Assembly: GCA_963281155.1 (NCBI GenBank)
Contig: CAUJLY010000005.1
Span: 930,001-994,000 of the forward strand
Reading direction: 5' to 3'
Source of the DNA: Rhabditophanes sp. KR3021
Taxonomy: Eukaryota; Nematoda; Chromadorea; Rhabditida; Alloionematidae
Length of the DNA: 64,000 bases
The position numbers were made by a program, and so were the translations under genes. Below the pieces are notes generated by a model. The model ran no database searches, had not been told where the DNA came from, and worked only from the letters and a program-made list of their open reading frames with translations. Within the stretch, counting starts at the first letter, position 1, and each line of letters begins with the position of its first letter. Shown here piece by piece: positions 47,101-56,006 of the stretch.

Positions 47101-49644
47101 CTTTTATATCTGCCATTGAGGATGTTTTGTTTCATTGTGATTGCAAAAGAGAAACTAATCCTGTACATACTCAAGATGAGGTGCAAATTCATTGCTACGA
47201 TGAGTATTTTGGATATGTTGATTTGAAGAATGCTTTGTCACAGCAAAAGGCCAGAGTTCGTTTGTATTGCTTGTCTTTTTTGACAGGTAAGCCATCTCTT
47301 GAAATTGGTTTGAATGATAGAAGAAGACAAGGAAAGGAAATCGTCCGTAGGAAGGACATTTTGCCGATGTTCACTGAAAGATGGATTGTCTATCAAAATA
47401 TTGAATTTCATTCAACCATTGATCAAACTGTCTTCATCGATGAACATTACCTGAAGCTTTCTCCGCCCGATGGCGTCTTCTTCGAAATAATGCGTTTCCG
47501 TATCAGACCACCAAAAAACAAGGAAAAGCCACTATCTGTAAGATGTATAATGAAAATAGCTGGCTCCAAAATAGAAATTAGAATTGAGGCTATGGCAGCA
47601 GCCTCGACTCAAAAACACAAAGAAGATGTTCGAACAATTCCATGCGAAGACATTCAAATCAAATTTCCTATTCCCGAAGCTTGGATTTACTTATTCAGAG
47701 AAGAAAGAACATGGGGCGTTGGTTCAATCCATTCCAAAAGCAGAAGACCAGGAAAAGTTAAGAACTTGAAGGATAAACTCCTTGGTGCAGTCAAACATAC
47801 TGAAAACTCAATGATTGAAGTGGCTATTGGAGAAGCTAAGTATGAACATTTGTTTAGATCGTTAGTGTGGAGAATTCCTAAGTTGCCTGAAAAACATCAC
47901 GAAGCTTACAAAACACATTTGCTGACTTGTCGTTTTGAATTAAGTAGTTTTGACTTGATGCCAGAAGCTTTTTCTTCCTGTCTGTGATGTCGATTTTACA
48001 ATGCCACTATCGACTGTTTCAAATACAGTTGTTAGATCTATTGGAGTTGAGGCACATGAAGATAGTGATAGAGTAGAGAAATTTGTGAGATATGTTTCGA
48101 AGTATAATTACAAGTTTGAGATAGATTACTTCCATTGTGATTCTTTGGATGCTGAAAGAGGATATGAATGTGCTGTTGAAAAGGGTGTTGACGAAGTTAA
48201 GGAAGATGAGGTTAAAGGTAATCAAAATGACGAGAATGACGGAAATATAAAAGGCTTCGATGAACTCGAGATTAATGATCGTAAATTTGAGCAGCATGAT
48301 TCTAGTTCTGATGAAGAAGATGCCAAGCCAAAGAAAGCTATTCCGATGGTTCAAATTAGTATGAAAGGTTATGAAGCTACGACTGTTTCTATTCAACTTC
48401 CTCCCAAAATTGCGGAAAATGTTCGTGAAGACAATCAAATTGCTTCATCTGATGATGAGCAAACGAATAAAAATGCGTATGATCAACATAATACTAATTC
48501 ATATGATCAACAAAATACTAATTCCCATGATCAACAAAATACTAATTCCTATGACCAACAAAATATTCAATATCCTAAAATTGCATCAAATGAAGCTTAT
48601 AATAACTATGAGCAAAATATGAATTACAGTCAAGGAAACGAACAAGTGTATCCTTCTATCAATCAAGTTAGAGGTTATCAAGTACCGATTGAAACTTCTG
48701 GTTATCAAGCACCGATTGAGGCTTCTGGTTATCAAGCACCGATTGAGGCTTCTGGTTACGAGCAAGCTCCTGTTCAGACAACAGCTTACCAGCAACAAGC
48801 TCCGACTACTACTCCAGTTCAAAATCCAGCTTATCAACAAGGGCCAATTACGACTCCAATTCAAACTTCTGGTTATCGGCAACAAGCACCAGTCCAAACT
48901 TCGGCTTATGATCAAGCTCCTGTTCAAAATTCAGTATATTCACAACAAGCTCCTGTTCAAAATTCAGTATATCCACAACAAGCTCCTGTTCAAACTTCTG
49001 CTTATGACCAAGCTCCTATGCAAACGTCTGGTTATCAGCATGCGCCCATTCAAACATCGGTTTATCAACAAGCTTCAATTCAGTCAGCACAACCTTACCA
49101 ACAAGGTTCAACAAATACAGCTCCAATCCAAACATCAACCTACCAACAATCTTCTATTTACCCCCAGGCAGCACTTTCAAATCAAACTTCAATGTATCAA
49201 CAACAACCTTCCCAATATTATCAAGGTACCAACTCTCAGCCCATTCCGATTCCTCAACAAACTCCCCTTCCCCCAACACAGCAAGCTCCAGGACCTTACC
49301 AGCCCCCTATAAATCCGCAACTGATCCACCAACAATACATGGCTTCAATTTATGCTTCTCAAAATCAACAGCCAAGAGTTAGCCAACCACAACAATCTGC
49401 TCCACAAACTCACCCCCAACAACAATACGGAGCTCCACCCCAAACTTTCTATCGACCCCCTCAAGGAGCCATCCCTCCTCAAAATATAACAACATCCTAT
49501 GGATCTCACCCCCAACAACAATTCACTCACCCACCCCCAAACATCTATCCTACTGCTTCTCAACCGCAACAGAGGCCACCCCAAAACTACGTGGGTCAAC
49601 CAACTAATTATCCACCACAACAACAATTTAACCAATATAAATAA
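41165..49644 (+). CDS. unc-41: UNC-41 / stonin, AP-2 cargo adaptor
   Basis: Six exons, 41165-41288, 41591-42403, 42706-42996, 43717-43956, 44885-46066 and 46390-49644, all join in phase 1. The product is about 1967 residues once one base is removed. A splice acceptor (TTCCTTTCCAG) ends two nt before the ATG. The N-terminal half is disordered and carries endocytic motifs: DPF three times (EDPFASG, EDPFQAPG, FDPFDVK) and WAGFDDTF, a WxxF-like AP-2 ear motif. The stonin homology and mu-homology domains run from GDGWDLLIRHPFKKKLMG (about residue 990) to about 1475. A Gln/Pro/Tyr-rich repeat tail follows. UNC-41 works with AP-2 in synaptic vesicle endocytosis and synaptotagmin retrieval. The frame is broken by one extra T at 47969-47973, inside the mu-homology domain; four T instead of five would continue FLPVCDVDFTMPLSTVSN. 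Confidence 0.93.
43080..43560 (-). pseudogene. Antisense gene relic inside unc-41 intron 3
   Basis: On the strand opposite unc-41, coding-like pieces follow each other in changing frames: DIPKKVPEVVAEAKLPTIK, then VSILEAPEFTLHQEYLLAVE, then NNFGTIRSYDHDDAIEYCPY, then SHIVLCNIHDNLIKTTE and a stop, followed by AATAAA. At least three frame changes are needed, so it is dead. Its last 70 bp are clearly homologous to the end of the relic in intron 4. The family is not recognised. Confidence 0.6.
44046..44850 (-). pseudogene. Antisense gene relic inside unc-41 intron 4
   Basis: The best preserved piece is a 90-codon frame at 44318-44046, containing LRYKRQVVAAYINGLSSNEA and SHIVCSNIRDNLIKITEQYG, whose stop overlaps an AATAAA signal. 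Upstream pieces in other frames are EFTELFAEEGYVDVIYSPKK, YVERDAKKWPKYAGVSAPEA (after an acceptor-like ATTTTAG) and VLEGADFSIKFDEKLKEWSS (after another ATTTTAG). Frame changes between the pieces show decay, although some joints may be real introns. The 3' part matches the intron 3 relic. The acceptor-like sites suggest the parent was an intron-containing gene, not a processed copy. I do not recognise the family. Confidence 0.6.
46134..46261 (-). pseudogene. Antisense coding fragment inside unc-41 intron 5
   Basis: After an acceptor-like AAATTTTAG, a 42-codon frame reads VLVYETIPTDVLERWTAGFG and then NIESLTKFHGKGTQYL before a TAA, and an AATAAA follows within 50 bp. The composition is clearly protein-like, but no upstream exon is visible in the intron. 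It looks like the last exon of a gene on the opposite strand, probably a relic. Confidence 0.45.
48478..48570 (+). repeat. 30-bp coding tandem repeat (YDQQNTNS type)
   Basis: Four imperfect copies of a 30-bp unit encode the decapeptide Y/H-D-Q-Q-N-T-N-S-(Y/H) pattern within the UNC-41 tail. Copies differ at one to four positions, and the last is partial. Confidence 0.85.
48673..48753 (+). repeat. 27-bp coding tandem repeat (GYQAPIEAS)
   Basis: Three copies of a 27-bp unit encode GYQVPIETS, GYQAPIEAS and GYQAPIEAS. The second and third copies are nearly identical in DNA, which indicates recent unequal exchange or slippage. Confidence 0.88.
48754..49140 (+). repeat. Degen. QAPVQTS-Y repeat array in UNC-41 tail
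   Basis: About a dozen degenerate units follow the pattern (S/A)-Y-x-Q-A-P-V/I-Q-T/N-S. A 48-bp block around SVYSQQAPVQN and SVYPQQAPVQT is repeated almost exactly at about 48920-48990. The rest of the tail to 49644 is Pro/Gln/Tyr-rich without a strict period. Confidence 0.8.
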
Positions 49645-50110
49645 CAAAAATTCACTTGGACTTATGGCTTCTAATTAACTTGCAGCATTTTATATTTTCA
49701 GTTTTGAGATTATTCACTTAATGTACTTATGATAGATTTTAGCAATAAAAAGTTTTTAAGGTGTTGAAATTAACAAGTAAAATCAATTTAGTGTCATTGA
49801 TATTAAAATTGTATAGACAATTCGATTCACATGTTATTAAAATATTTGAATTTTATTTTCAATTCTTCTAAATGTTTAAGTTTGTAACGTTGAAACGAAC
49901 AGAATAAGCTTTTAATTAATACACATATTAAATGATCTTAATAGCTAAATTTTGGGAGCGGAACAATTTACTTGTTCCTCATTTAAAAATCAAACTTGTA
50001 TCAAATTAATATAATATTGCAAAAATGGAAGAATTAGTGGCGCAACCCATTTGAGCTGGCGTACCAAAAAGTCTCTTTATTTTAAATAAATGTCCTTGAT
50101 ATGCATTATC
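49645..50110. other. Intergenic, nothing recognised
   Basis: 3' flank of unc-41 (AATAAA at about 49743) and 5' flank of the 5S rRNA gene. No coding frame is seen. Sequences immediately before 50111 would include any upstream Pol III element. Confidence 0.5.
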
Positions 50111-50229
50111 GCTTACGCTCATATCATGTTGAAAGCACCTCATCCCGTTCGATCTGAGAAGTGAATCAACTTCGAGCTACCTTAGTACTTGGATCGGAGA
50201 CGTCCTGGGAATCCGTAGTGGTGTAAGCT
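50111..50229 (+). rRNA. 5S ribosomal RNA
   Basis: The 119-nt sequence starts GCTTACGCTC and ends GTGTAAGCT, pairing to close helix I, and is followed by a run of five T, a Pol III terminator. The internal promoter C-box region TAGTACTTGGATCGGAGACG is essentially the eukaryotic consensus, and CCTGGGAATCC follows as expected. Compared with the C. elegans 5S that I remember, there are many changes, yet stems are kept by paired changes: GCCA/TGGC becomes CTCA/TGAG in helix III, and the base of helix V is CTAC/GTAG. This argues for a working gene rather than a decayed copy. Only one copy is in the window and I see no spliced-leader RNA gene beside it. Confidence 0.9.
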
Positions 50230-50533
50230 TTTTGCCTTAATCTACTTGATATCATTACTCAATGTGATACAATTATACAACAAATAATGTCTACCAATTT
50301 AAATGGTATCACCTTGCATAATTTAATGTGTCTGAAATGATGGTCAATCACAATTTTGTTCTAGTCACTAATTGTTTTGATTACTCATTCAAATCAGTTA
50401 ATAACGCCAAAATGTTTTGTATCAAACTTTAATGAGTAAGGAGTGAGTAATAGTCGTTTAAAACATTTGGCAAGAATATAAATGATATGTAAAAGGCAAA
50501 TAGTTGCCTATTTCTGTAAAATATTACTTCACA
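50230..50533. other. Spacer between 5S rRNA and secreted-protein gene
   Basis: No feature beyond the T-run terminator at its start is seen. No spliced-leader sequence could be found here. Confidence 0.5.
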
Positions 50534-51091
50534 ATGCAACTTCAATTTATTATTCTAGCTCTTGGTATTGTAACATCTATTACGGCTTATTCAATTGAGA
50601 AAATAGGTATTTATGATCAATCAGCTGAGATGATAATCGAATTTGATTATACACCATATGAATTAGTTGATGATCTTACTATAAAGACCAAAGAAGGAGT
50701 CAAACCAATTTTTAAAAACCGTGATCAGACTTATGCTTCCTAAGTAGCAGCTTTGGATGCTTACTTTGCTTCACCAAGTGTGTTGGACACTGATAAGGTA
50801 TGTCTAAAAGGTTTAATAATTTAATGTCACAAAAACTAGGATGTATATGCTAACTACAAAAAACAACTCAACGGAATAGAGGAAAGAGAAATCGCTGAAA
50901 TAAAAGTTGGTTATGCCATTAAAGCATCTAAATTAACTGCCTCTCAAAAATCTCTTTATCATGCATTGAAAAACATCTATCATAACAAACTATTGACCAT
51001 CAAGAAAAGTAAAGATGATATTAGAGCAACTAGATCCAAATATTCCGAAATTGATGTCTGGCAGTTTAATAATTGGAGCTATTTATTCTGA
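50534..51091 (+). pseudogene. Secreted helical protein gene with one internal TAA
   Basis: Exon 1 (50534-50797) starts with a signal peptide (MQLQFIILALGIVTSITAYS). Exon 2 (50840-51091) follows a 42-bp GT-AG intron in phase 0. The whole 171-codon model is open except for one TAA at 50741-50743 (codon 70). After it the same frame continues protein-like: VAALDAYFASPSVLDTDK across the splice into VYANYKKQLNGIEEREIAEI and on to SEIDVWQFNNWSYLF. The mature part is helical and rich in Lys and Ala, somewhat like nematode DUF148/SXP-RAL2 secreted proteins, but that is only an impression. It could be a very young pseudogene, a polymorphic null, a read-through gene or a base error. Confidence 0.6.
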
Positions 51092-52550
51092 AGATGAAGA
51101 AACTTTTTAATGTTATTGCTTCATTTAATCTATGTATCATTTTATTTATTTCACGAACATCTGTATTAGCCAAATAATATAACTTCAATTAAAGATTAAT
51201 TATCTGAGTATTATTATCTGTCATTAATCATATGTATTAGATAATTATAAAAAAGACTCATTTAACTTGTTTGGTCTATCAGTAATGCGTCCTTTTTTAA
51301 CATGTATTAAACTTTTAACTGGCTTAGCAGATATATTTTCTTTCGATTGACTTGATGTTGAAGAGATGGACAGCCTAAGAACACTTACCTTGACTTTCAT
51401 CTCCTTGCCTTTTTTACTTTAATACTTGGGCATAGACGTGAATCAGCACAAGAATATCGCAATTAGAAGTATAGCAATGATAAATCAAACAATAATCATC
51501 TCTACCGAACCCTCTTCTTTTCATTCAAAAAGTAGCAAAATCCAACTAACATAAGTTAATTACTATCTTTCTTAACTATTATTCTTATTAATTGTTCCAA
51601 ATCCCATTATCATAACCCTCAAGTACCACCAAAAAACTAACCCCACTTTTCCCGTTTTTAACAAAAAATGCACATTAACAAAGAACAGTCAAAACTGATT
51701 CCGAATATTTATTTTACGATTTTGCTGATAAATGTTAAAGTATAAATGGTCTTCCAAAAATGAATAAAGTATAAATAAGAAAATATTTAATATAAAGTTA
51801 TCCAATTCCTTTTCCTCAACGTGACAACACGATTTGACAATCATATGAGCCTGAAAATATAAATATTCTTAAATTTAAACAAATATTTGGTGTCTTTTAA
51901 AATTGAAGGCACCAAAAATGCTTTGGACTAGTTGGTGTTAAGATTATTTTAAACTAAAATTTGGCTATTTTATGCCTTAAGGATGATTTGCCATTCCATT
52001 CTTCTTCTGACAAACTGGTACCTTCTTATCTTCATTAATTAAATTGTTTATCAATATTAATCATAATATTTAACTAGTCAAAGTCTAGACAACTGCACTT
52101 AATTACCTACACTAACGATAAGATATCAAGGAGAAGTGGAAAGAAATTTAGATAAAGCGTCGTATGAAGCAAATGCGGTTCAGCTTGCTGTTATTACTTA
52201 GGAAAAAGAGAAAACGGTAATGATTGATGTCTTTTAAATTGTAATTCTGTACTTAATCGTCATGAATATACAGGAAAAATGAACAAATTCAGTTTCTTAT
52301 CACCAGAATTATCAAGTCGAACAGCTATTTTAAACTAAAAGTCATGTCGAGATAAAGTGATTACAATTAGAAGGTGAAATTTATCAGGATGAAGCAGTTG
52401 CTGTGTCTATTAAAAAGTGTCTTATATTCTATTGTAGTCAAGATGAATGTATATCTAAAAAAATTCGGAAAATGTAAAGTACATCTTTACTTTGGTAATA
52501 AAGAATGTCGACATTACCGATATTCAGGTACAAATGTCTCTTGCAAACGC
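51092..52550. other. Intergenic region with small relics
   Basis: Apart from the frame described at 51245-51499, a short plus-strand stretch near 52115-52200 reads like coding sequence (GEVERNLDKASYEANAVQLA) and then hits a stop. Nothing complete is visible. The right edge holds the 3' end of the G-beta gene on the other strand. Confidence 0.45.
51245..51499 (-). pseudogene. Possible relic of a small membrane protein (three internal stops)
   Basis: An 84-codon frame runs from ATG 51499 to the TAA at 51245 with only three internal stops: TGA at codons 5 and 19 and TAA at codon 27. Between them lies a hydrophobic helix (FIIAILLIAIFLC). The 57 codons after the last stop are open and Lys/Ser-rich (SSQSKENISAKPVKSLIHVK, then GRITDRPNKLNESFL). 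Both TGA codons sit where a Trp would be natural. Alternatively the T-rich hydrophobic part is an intron and only the later part is an exon. Confidence 0.3.
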
Positions 52551-53832
52551 TTAATTAATTGGGCATATTCTAGTTGAGAAGATGTTTGGACTAAAAGAAG
52601 TCATCTGTTGTGATTTTAAGTAAATTTTATATGCTTTTTTTATACTCCTCCAAACAAAACCTGTCGTGATAAAGCCATCCTTGTTTTGAATCTTAACAAC
52701 TGTTACAGGACGATCGTGCACGGCCAGATATGCTAAACATAAATAATGTAATTAATTTAGTGTATTGACTTACCATAGGGTGATTGTGAAATGGTATCAT
52801 ACACATAGACGTTGTTGTCTTGACTTCCGGCAAAGAGGAGATTTCCTGAAGGGGAGAAAGCTACACTTGTTATGGCTAAAATTAGATTTGACTATTATTT
52901 ATAAATATGAGACAAAACTTACGAGCTTTGCTTTCTTTTTGAGTATATGTAGCGATAGGGTCTCTGTGTCTCAAATCGTATAAATTACTTGATCCATCTT
53001 CTGAAGCAGTCCCGAACATTGTTTTGTTTGGAAACAAAGTTACTCCATTAACATCAGCTGTATGTCCATAGAAGACTCTGATACATTCTCTATTTCTGGT
53101 GTCAAATAATCGGACAGTGTTGTCAATCGAACCAGAAAAGAAGTATGATGTTCCGGGAATGTGTGCTAATGACAAGACGTCTTTGTTGTGGCCTCTGAAA
53201 GTCCCTAATTGTTTCCCACATTCTACATTCCACTCATTGATTGTTCCATCTCCGGAAGCTGTAAGGATATAGTCTTTGTCAACGAAAGAACAGTCGTAGA
53301 TGGAGCCGGTATGCCCAGTTAGCGATTGTTTGACGGTTCCAGCTCGAGGGCCATGCAGCGCGTAGATCGTACAAGTATTATTCAAATCCCCCACGGCTAC
53401 CTCTGATTGACTGGGAGAATATTTGCACGTTGTAAGATATTGAGTAGGATGTTTGATGGCATGAATCTAAAAATGATTGAATGAAATCAAAATAAAAACT
53501 GACCTTATCATTAGAATAAGCATTCCATACAATAATCCGACCATCAATTGCACACGAAACCAAGTGTTTATTATCCACACACCAATCCAAATCTTGAATC
53601 TTATTATAATGGCCAAGAAGAACCTTTTTGTGGGTGTAACGGACGCGGTGTGTTTTCTTTGAATTCTTATTAGCTTGCGCCAATGGGTTGCCTCTGGCTA
53701 ATACAATATCATTCTAAAATAAATAATTGTAGAAGAAAGAGATGAATAAAAACTAACAACTAGAGATGTTCTGATTTCCGCTAATTCCGCTTCTAACATC
53801 TTTTGATTGGGCGTTTTGGTGTCGGTTTTCAT
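52551..53832 (-). CDS. Divergent heterotrimeric G-protein beta subunit (WD40)
   Basis: Exons are 53832-53758, 53713-53504, 53466-52923, 52875-52774 and 52732 to about 52551, with introns of 44, 37, 47 and 41 bp. The N-terminal helix (MLEAELAEIRTSLV) and then RYTHKKVLLGHYNKIQDLDW correspond to the G-beta coiled coil and first blade. Later blades are clear: LTGHTGSIYDCSF, TASGDGTINEWN, FRGHNKDVLSLAH, GSIDNTVRLFDTR, VFYGHTADVNGVTLF and ITSVAFSPSGNLLFAGSQDN. Overall the spacing matches GPB-1, but identity is low, and the last blade is odd: the canonical TGSWDSFLKIWN end is replaced by TGFVWRSIKKAY and a 25-residue tail. It is probably a fast-evolving paralogue rather than the main G-beta. Its partner gamma and pathway are unknown. 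The exact 3' end is uncertain. Confidence 0.82.
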
Positions 53833-55138
53833 TTTGTCAAAATTAGTGGTAAGCTGATTTTGTTAATACAAAATAAAGTAGAAATATTTGGTAGGTTCCG
53901 TCTTTTAGTTCACACGTCAATTTGTAACCACTAAAAAGCTAACAAACCAAAAATTGAATTATTTCTAAAGTAACACAAAAGTACGAGGGAATGCGAGAGA
54001 GAAAACCTGTGGACACCCTCAAATAAATATCACGAGAAGCTTAAAAAATACATTATATTACATGGGCTAGTCAATACATCACACCCTTTTGCTGAAGAAA
54101 TATAATTTTATTGGTCGAGGTTGATGATAGGATGTTATACAACATGAGTATATATGAATATGAGTGTATAAATGAAATTTGTAGATATATACACATGTCT
54201 TTTGTGCATTAAAAAACAATTTTTCCATAAAATACACACATGAATTTTGCCACCATACATAAATATATACTTTACTTACATATATAGGCACAAAAAGGAC
54301 TTAGACTTTTTGTGAATGGAGAGAATTCATTTATACATATCTAAATTTGTATGTGTATATGAATCTACCCATATAAACATGCCACCGCCACAATAAGGAG
54401 ACAAAAAATTGTGCTTCTTTTGTGGTTTGATTAACAATATGGACGTATAAACAACAAATAAGACAAAAATTGCGGATAAAGGGCATGGTATTATAAATAG
54501 ACCGAAATGTTTTGATTTTAGGTGGTTAGTTTGTTTTTTTGCTTAAAAAAGGATAGCTTCTTAATTAGATGGCCAAAATAGGAGGAAGAAGTGGGCAACA
54601 TCAATAGACCCCAATCAGATTTAAATAAGAAAGACTTATTTGTAGGGTATCTTGTAGATGAAATTTAAAACCAAGCCTGCAAATAATAATAATGGGACAA
54701 ATGAATTTAGATATGGTGTGGTTGGCGCGCGTTGGTTGTCTGTGGACGGTGTGGTAGTGCGTAAAGGAAAAATAATAAACAAAAAAGTAGTAAGTTGTAG
54801 AGAATTGATGGCGTCACCATCAAATGTCGGCATGTGTGGAGCATGTATGATGGTAACTAGGCGAATATATTATATTTGTTTAGATGAAGACTCCACCAAA
54901 CAAAAAGCGTATGCCTACAGGAGTAAGGGTTACTTTGAGGTGCATGAGAGTCTATAAATTAGGAGAAAGGATAAGTTGAGGGGACATAGATATTAATGTA
55001 AATAATATACTGATTTGTTTAGAGATAAGGTAAGTTCAGATAAATATATTTATGAGAGAGGATGTTGAAATGTCTCGGCGGTTTGTTTATATTATATTTA
55101 TTAAATATGAAGGAGAGTGAAAGTATAATGAATATCAA
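53833..55138. other. Intergenic, no supported gene
   Basis: The region between 54.05 and 54.4 kb is full of ATATA/TGTATA microsatellite-like sequence. A 99-codon frame at 54658-54957 has no homology that I recognise and no splice or signal features. An AATAAA for BOLA1 lies near 55100 on the minus strand. Confidence 0.5.
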
Positions 55139-55509
55139 CTACAAATGGCCGCCTCCACCACATTTTGGTGGTTCAGGAGCTAAAGTACCATCGAATTTGG
55201 AAGTGGCAACAGCAAAGATACGCAAGGCATGAATTTGGCCTGTCTTTAGTTCAGAACTCAGTACTTCGTTGATGAGGCGATGGCACTTGATTTTTGGCAG
55301 ATTTTCAAATGAATCTGAAACGCATTCCACCAAAAAATGTCTTTCTGAGCCTTTGGGAACTGCGTGCATATGTGATTCACAGACAACTTTTAAATGGCTA
55401 GGCTAAAAAAAGGTTTAAGCATTAGAACAAAGCAACTTGCGGTAAAAGCGTCAGCTATCTTTTGTCTAACCAATTTAGTCATTGGACCTTCTTCAATATT
55501 GGTGGACAT
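55139..55509 (-). CDS. BolA-family protein, BOLA1 type
   Basis: Exon 1 (55509-55441) and exon 2 (55402-55139) give 110 residues. They are joined in phase 0 across a 38-bp intron whose donor is GC (ACC|GCAAGT) instead of GT. The protein follows the family throughout: RQKIADAFTPSHLKVVCESH, then HAVPKGSERHFLVECVS, then KCHRLINEVLSSEL and IHALRIFAVATSKFD. The Cys/Gly-rich end (PPKCGGGGHL) is like BOLA1 (PPC-x-GG). BOLA1 binds monothiol glutaredoxin GLRX5 and Fe-S clusters in mitochondria. The conserved cluster-ligand His positions are present (MHAVPKG and CHRL). It is head-to-head with a small membrane-protein gene, 110 bp between start codons. Confidence 0.92.
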
Positions 55510-55619
55510 TCTTCTATAAAAGGTTCTAAACATTTTTAAGTCATCTAATCAACCAATTAAAATCCTGACACGATTTGATTTGGAGGTCGTTTATTCAATA
55601 AGAGTATTTTGATTTGAAA

Positions 55620-55885
55620 ATGTCTTTTGCTGGAAATCAAGGAAATATTGCTGATACTGGGCGGAAGATAGGAATCTTGGTGCTTGGGATTGTTGCAGGA
55701 TGTAAATTGATTACATATGTTTATAATCCAACTCTTGTAAGTGGTTTAATTTGAATGATTTTAATTAAATTAACTTTTAGAAGTACGAAACAAATTTAGC
55801 AGAAGGAAAGAAACAATTGTTATCCAGGTATAGGGGCTATCATGATGAAAGAATGAAGAAATTTGATTTGACAGCTTCAAAATGA
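55620..55885 (+). CDS. Small single-pass membrane protein, 73 aa
   Basis: Exon 1 (55620-55736) and exon 2 (55781-55885), with a 44-bp intron in phase 0, encode 73 residues. One membrane helix spans about residues 16-34 (KIGILVLGIVAGCKLITYVY), followed by a basic, helical tail (KYETNLAEGKKQLLSRYRGY). The build (short N-terminus, one helix, charged tail) is common in mitochondrial inner-membrane accessory proteins, but no family is recognised. An AATAAA lies 15-20 bp after the stop, and the ALKBH1 gene starts about 120 bp downstream on the same strand, so an operon is possible. It shares its upstream region with BOLA1. Confidence 0.72.
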
Positions 55886-56006
55886 TGTTATTTAGATTTG
55901 AATAAAACGTTATATTTCTCATATTGTTTTCAATGAGTTCGAGCTCTTTATACCTATAATATTTTAACAACCAAAATTAAATCATTAACTTTGTTTTGAG
56001 CATTGC

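Noticed and set aside
53114..53130. Minus-strand GGTTCGATTG, B-box-like
   Set aside because: It is within the coding sequence of the G-beta gene and has no tRNA structure.
54658..54957. 99-codon plus-strand frame
   Set aside because: No signal peptide, no splice sites, odd composition and an overlapping minus-strand frame of similar quality.
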